Below are positions 60,661 through 64,000 of a stretch of DNA of 64,000 bases, one piece after another. Numbering within the stretch: the first letter of the stretch is position 1; each line of letters opens with the position of its first letter. The stretch comes from Sipunculus nudus (Eukaryota; Annelida; Sipuncula; Golfingiida; Sipunculidae): NCBI GenBank assembly GCA_026874595.1, contig CM049314.1, positions 17,228,729 to 17,292,728 of the forward strand, in the 5' to 3' direction. A program made the translations under genes and the position numbers. A model generated the notes under the pieces. It saw nothing but the letters and a program-made list of their open reading frames with translations, did not search any database and was not told the DNA's origin.

Positions 60661-60890
60661 AGTGAGTGCTGCATAACATTATTATTTTTCCAAGGACCAG
60701 GCCAAAATCTATATCTTCCATTAATGGACAAACCTGCAAACTTAATGAAAACTTCCTCAGGAAAAAATCCCTGGATTTCCTTGAAAAAGAATGATAGATT
60801 TAAAATCAAAGCCTGAATATTCCATAGAGGTTATTTAATGAACTATATGTTTAGATGTATTGGAGATTCTATGGATAAGGAACCACATAC

Positions 60891-60976
60891 CAGACAGCAG
60901 CTGGCAGTCTGGCTTGACCTGTCAACTCCTGAAGTACCCTAGACAGTCCATCCAACACTAGCTGATGTACATCATG
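60891..60976 (-). CDS. Gene 2 exon e (86 nt)
   Basis: Residues 193-220, HDVHQLVLDGLSRVLQELTG and on, helical. The acceptor is TTGGCAG and the donor TG/GTATGT, phase 0 in and 2 out. Confidence 0.82.
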
Positions 60977-61489
60977 CTGCCAAAGTAACAACAAACAGCT
61001 AATGTCATTCCCATTCCATCCTCATGCAGAGCTTACAGACAAGTACTTAAACTACAATTACCAACATCTGTTTGTCTTTATCAACTTTTGACTATCTAAA
61101 CACACATACTCACATATTAAATAAACATAAGCATATCTTACATATTTAAAATGTCATCATTGTATATATTTCTGTTAAATATCTTTCATATTTAAAATGT
61201 CATCATTTTATTTATTTCTGTGTATTGTGGGGCTGTACAATGCTACATATTCACTAAGTATGGTACGCTTAATGTAACAGGCCTAAAAATTATACTGCTT
61301 CATAACATATACAGCTGTACAAGAGTTAAAGGTCATCAGTTCAACCAACTTATTACACATCCATCTTTCTCTTGATCCACAGAAATTGGTGACAATTTTT
61401 AAATAACAGTTCATTTAAAGAAAAGATTTGGTTGACAAATTATCATTCATTCTCATAGAGACTAGACTTTTATTAGTTGTAAAACTTAC

Positions 61490-61639
61490 AAACAGAGGGC
61501 GCTGCTGCAGAAGATCTAACAAGTCCAACAATCTCTTCTCATGGTCAGCCAGAACTGATGATACTCCCTTCTGGTCTGAAGTCTTCTTGTATTTGGTATA
61601 TTCAATGAGTGGTGGGCCCCTGTCTAATTTGCTTACAGC
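61490..61639 (-). CDS. Gene 2 exon d
   Basis: Residues 143-192 (exactly 50 codons, phase 0 on both sides). It starts AVSKLDRGPPLIEYTKYKK and ends in a Leu-rich helix, EKRLLDLLDLLQQRPLF. The acceptor is TTTTCAG and the donor TTT/GTAAGT. Confidence 0.85.
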
Positions 61640-61758
61640 CTGAAAATCCAACAATATCTATAGAATGAAAACAATGAAAATTTGTTCATTGTTGAACAAT
61701 ACAGCAGTATATTCCCAATCCTGTACATGTACTTTCACATGTATATTATCTGTCACAG

Positions 61759-61891
<133 letters not shown>

Positions 61892-62543
61892 GCCTTATCT
61901 TAACATCAACCATGTTAACTGTATTTCTGTTAGAGTCAGCAATCACAAAAAAAAGTCAACGGCTTTCACATAATGTGCAAGTGATCTGACCTACTGAGTT
62001 TTAGAGTTTTCCCAGCTCCTATGTTATTTGGACCTTTGCTTGTCATTACATAGAATTTGATAGGGAAGTCCCCCTAGAAACTGAAAATCTGGATCAAGCA
62101 TTCTCCCTCATCCAGCTGTCTAGTTCACTTTTCAAAGGAGCAATAATAAATATATTTGCATTCTCTTGTGTGTTGTTTGGTGATCCTTTAATGTCACTTC
62201 AAAGTTTCTTACTGAAGGAGAAGCCACAAATGACAAATACATAAATGTATTGCATCTATAAGAAGGTTCATAACATTTTTCTTTTTTTTTCAGCTGAAAA
62301 CGACCTAAAGACTCATATACACAGAGAATTCAAGAAAATAAAGGCCCATCAATTCAAAAGAAAACCAGAAACTCACAAACAACATGAGGAGTAGCTCAGA
62401 TTTTTTAAGAATGTAAATCAAGATTGTTTCATGAAATTTTTAAGGTTCTAAGGCAAAATGCACAGATCATCCAAATTTACATCCCTTCTTATATAATTTG
62501 AAAATGGACATTTAAGTACTGAGTGAGAATGTTGGCATGTTAC

Positions 62544-62665
62544 CTGAACAATTCTGTCTGCGATGACAGCTTGGGTGACCTGAGGAACCTGGAGAAGTTT
62601 GGTGGCGGTGCTCTCAGGAGTGATCGTCGCAAACCGGATCAGGAACTGAAGCTCACGATCAACAG
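62544..62665 (-). CDS. Gene 2 exon c
   Basis: Residues 102-142, AVDRELQFLIRFATITPEST then a helical ATKLLQVPQVTQAVIADRIV. The acceptor is ATTTGTAG and the donor CAG/GTAACA. Phase is 1 in and 0 out. Confidence 0.83.
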
Positions 62666-63255
62666 CTACAAATATGTAGTTTATATATAAGTTTATGAGC
62701 CTTTTTTTCAAAATGTGGGACCTTTGGTCTTGACCTTGTGACCTCAAAGTAAATAGTATTGGTACTAACCATACATGGATGATGGAAGGTTTGGGGAGAA
62801 AAGTTTAACATTAAATGCATTCAATAAATCTCTCTAAAGAAGTTAACCCTGTGACCTTGACCTCTGACCTTGTGAACTCAAAAACCTACAGGTTTATTCG
62901 CTATTATCAGGTAAGGAGTTCCTAAATGGTGGAAGGTGTGGCATTAAAAATTTGGCCAGTACTTCAAAACATATTAGGGTTCACAAAAATTTCCACTAAT
63001 TTCCACTAAAAATATGCAGTTATTTAAAAGTTATATGGTCCAAAGTTTCCTTAATTGTTGCCACTTTGGACACTGAAGATTAAGGTCAAGGTCGTAAATT
63101 TCCCAAATCATCTGAGTACATTGTGGAAACATCTGGTGTGTCAACAAATTTGATGCACCATACATGGCACTATATGATGTGATGATAAAAAGTAATATAT
63201 AAACTGTTCAGCAATAAATTCTTCTCTAAGAATCTGACTGAGGCTGACCACTTAC

Positions 63256-63319
63256 CTTTAGACACTTCAGGTGACACCTGGACAGCCTCAAGAACCCTGC
63301 GTGCTTGTGCAGAGGATAC
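63256..63319 (-). CDS. Gene 2 exon b (64 nt)
   Basis: Residues 81-101, VSSAQARRVLEAVQVSPEVS plus Lys. The acceptor is TTCTACAG and the donor AAAG/GTAAGT, phase 0 in and 1 out. It is short and supported by phase only. Confidence 0.75.
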
Positions 63320-63756
63320 CTGTAGAAGATGCATCGGAAATTAAATCTGAGATAGTGTACAAACAGGTTATGTTATGTTTTAAAAGTGAATTGTTAATAA
63401 TTTTTTTTCTAATGCACCGTCAATACGCAATTGTAAAAATTTACCCAGCAAAATCCCCTTCTTGCAAATTGGTATTTGGTCTGAACATCCAAGGGGCAAG
63501 TGGGTTAGCTAATGAAACATTATGCATACAAAATAAGTTCCCTAAAACTTATCAGAAAAATTCTTATTTATATGAAAAGTTTTGCAAAGTCCAGGATACA
63601 TTCATGAATAGAACAATTACAATAAACACTTAAGCTTTCCAAAGATTAAAAAAAAAACATAAACACAGAAGCAAAATCACTTCCAGTTGAAAAAAAAATA
63701 AAAATTATAATTCAATATATAATGTTCAAGTGCACCTTGAAACACCCAATACTTAC

Positions 63757-63996
63757 AGCGGACTTCTTCACAGGAGTTGTAAGTTCTACATTCTCGTTTG
63801 ACCTTCTTTTCCTGCCTCTGCGTCCTTGACCTAGTGAGGAGTCATTCAGCGCTGATTTTCCGAGGGCCTGGGCACTCTGTCTTGTTTCAGCATGTATGTC
63901 TCTGATAACTCTCTGCTTTCCTTGTTGTTGTTCAGCAGTTGTTGTATCAGGCTTTTTATGAGCTTCCCTCTTCCTTCCCTGTGGCCATGCAACCAT
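63757..63996 (-). CDS. Gene 2 exon a: basic N-terminal region
   Basis: Residues 1-80, if the ATG at 63996 is used. The exon is rich in Gln, Lys and Arg, with RRGRKRR at 59-65 followed by NENVELTTPVKKSA, a typical nuclear-protein linker. The donor is GCT/GTAAGT, phase 0. The frame is open to the window edge, so the exon may extend further right. Confidence 0.78.
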
Positions 63997-64000
63997 GTTT

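Overview
The window is AT-rich animal nuclear DNA. It shows GT-AG spliced exons, very long (AT)n runs, tRNA-derived SINE heads, CR1-like and Mutator-like remnants, and many non-coding modular repeats with short terminal inverted repeats and a terminal hairpin. That repeat style (pearl / Helentron-associated elements with internal tandem modules) suggests a mollusc or other lophotrochozoan. This is inference; no species marker is visible.

Two real genes were reconstructed exon by exon, both on the minus strand. Gene 1 (about 1.4-23.7 kb) is a membrane-anchored M1 zinc aminopeptidase of the aminopeptidase N / glutamyl aminopeptidase type. Fifteen coding exons were found. All phases agree and they join to 2208 nt (736 residues) running from the start ATG through the transmembrane anchor, GAMEN, HEIAH-X18-E and the catalytic Tyr region, to the start of the C-terminal helical domain. 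The rest lies left of the window. Gene 2 (49.4-64.0 kb) is the 3' part of an unidentified, mostly helical, probably nuclear protein. Eleven in-phase exons give 494 residues and a stop codon; the 5' end may lie to the right.

Intergenic and intronic DNA is mostly mobile-element debris. (i) Three families of hairpin-ended modular elements occur: A at 1.96-2.69, 19.3-20.6 and 50.9-52.5 kb; B at 0.3-1.05, 50.7-54.5 and 55.0-57.2 kb; C at 3.95-6.88 kb. A3 is nested in B2. (ii) A Mutator-like transposase remnant lies at 33.7-35.1 kb. (iii) A CR1/L2-like reverse transcriptase remnant is split by a 4.46 kb insertion flanked by near-identical 9-bp repeats (36.38-40.86 kb). (iv) MITEs occur at 10.7-11.5 kb (TA-flanked, pogo/Tc1-like ends), 18.2-18.6, 26.05-26.25 and 42.02-42.12 kb, with a CpG-rich TTA-flanked element at 42.15-42.63 kb beside an inverted relative. 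(v) Minisatellites lie at 7.26-8.18 kb (25-bp unit) and 48.8-49.4 kb; the latter runs into the stop codon of gene 2. (vi) A near-perfect 106-bp palindrome lies at 25.43-25.535 kb.

Large stretches (24-25.4, 28.2-33.1, 37.8-39.9 and 43.7-48.8 kb) hold no gene that I can support. All exon calls are conceptual, based on splice signals, phase and family similarity, without transcript data.
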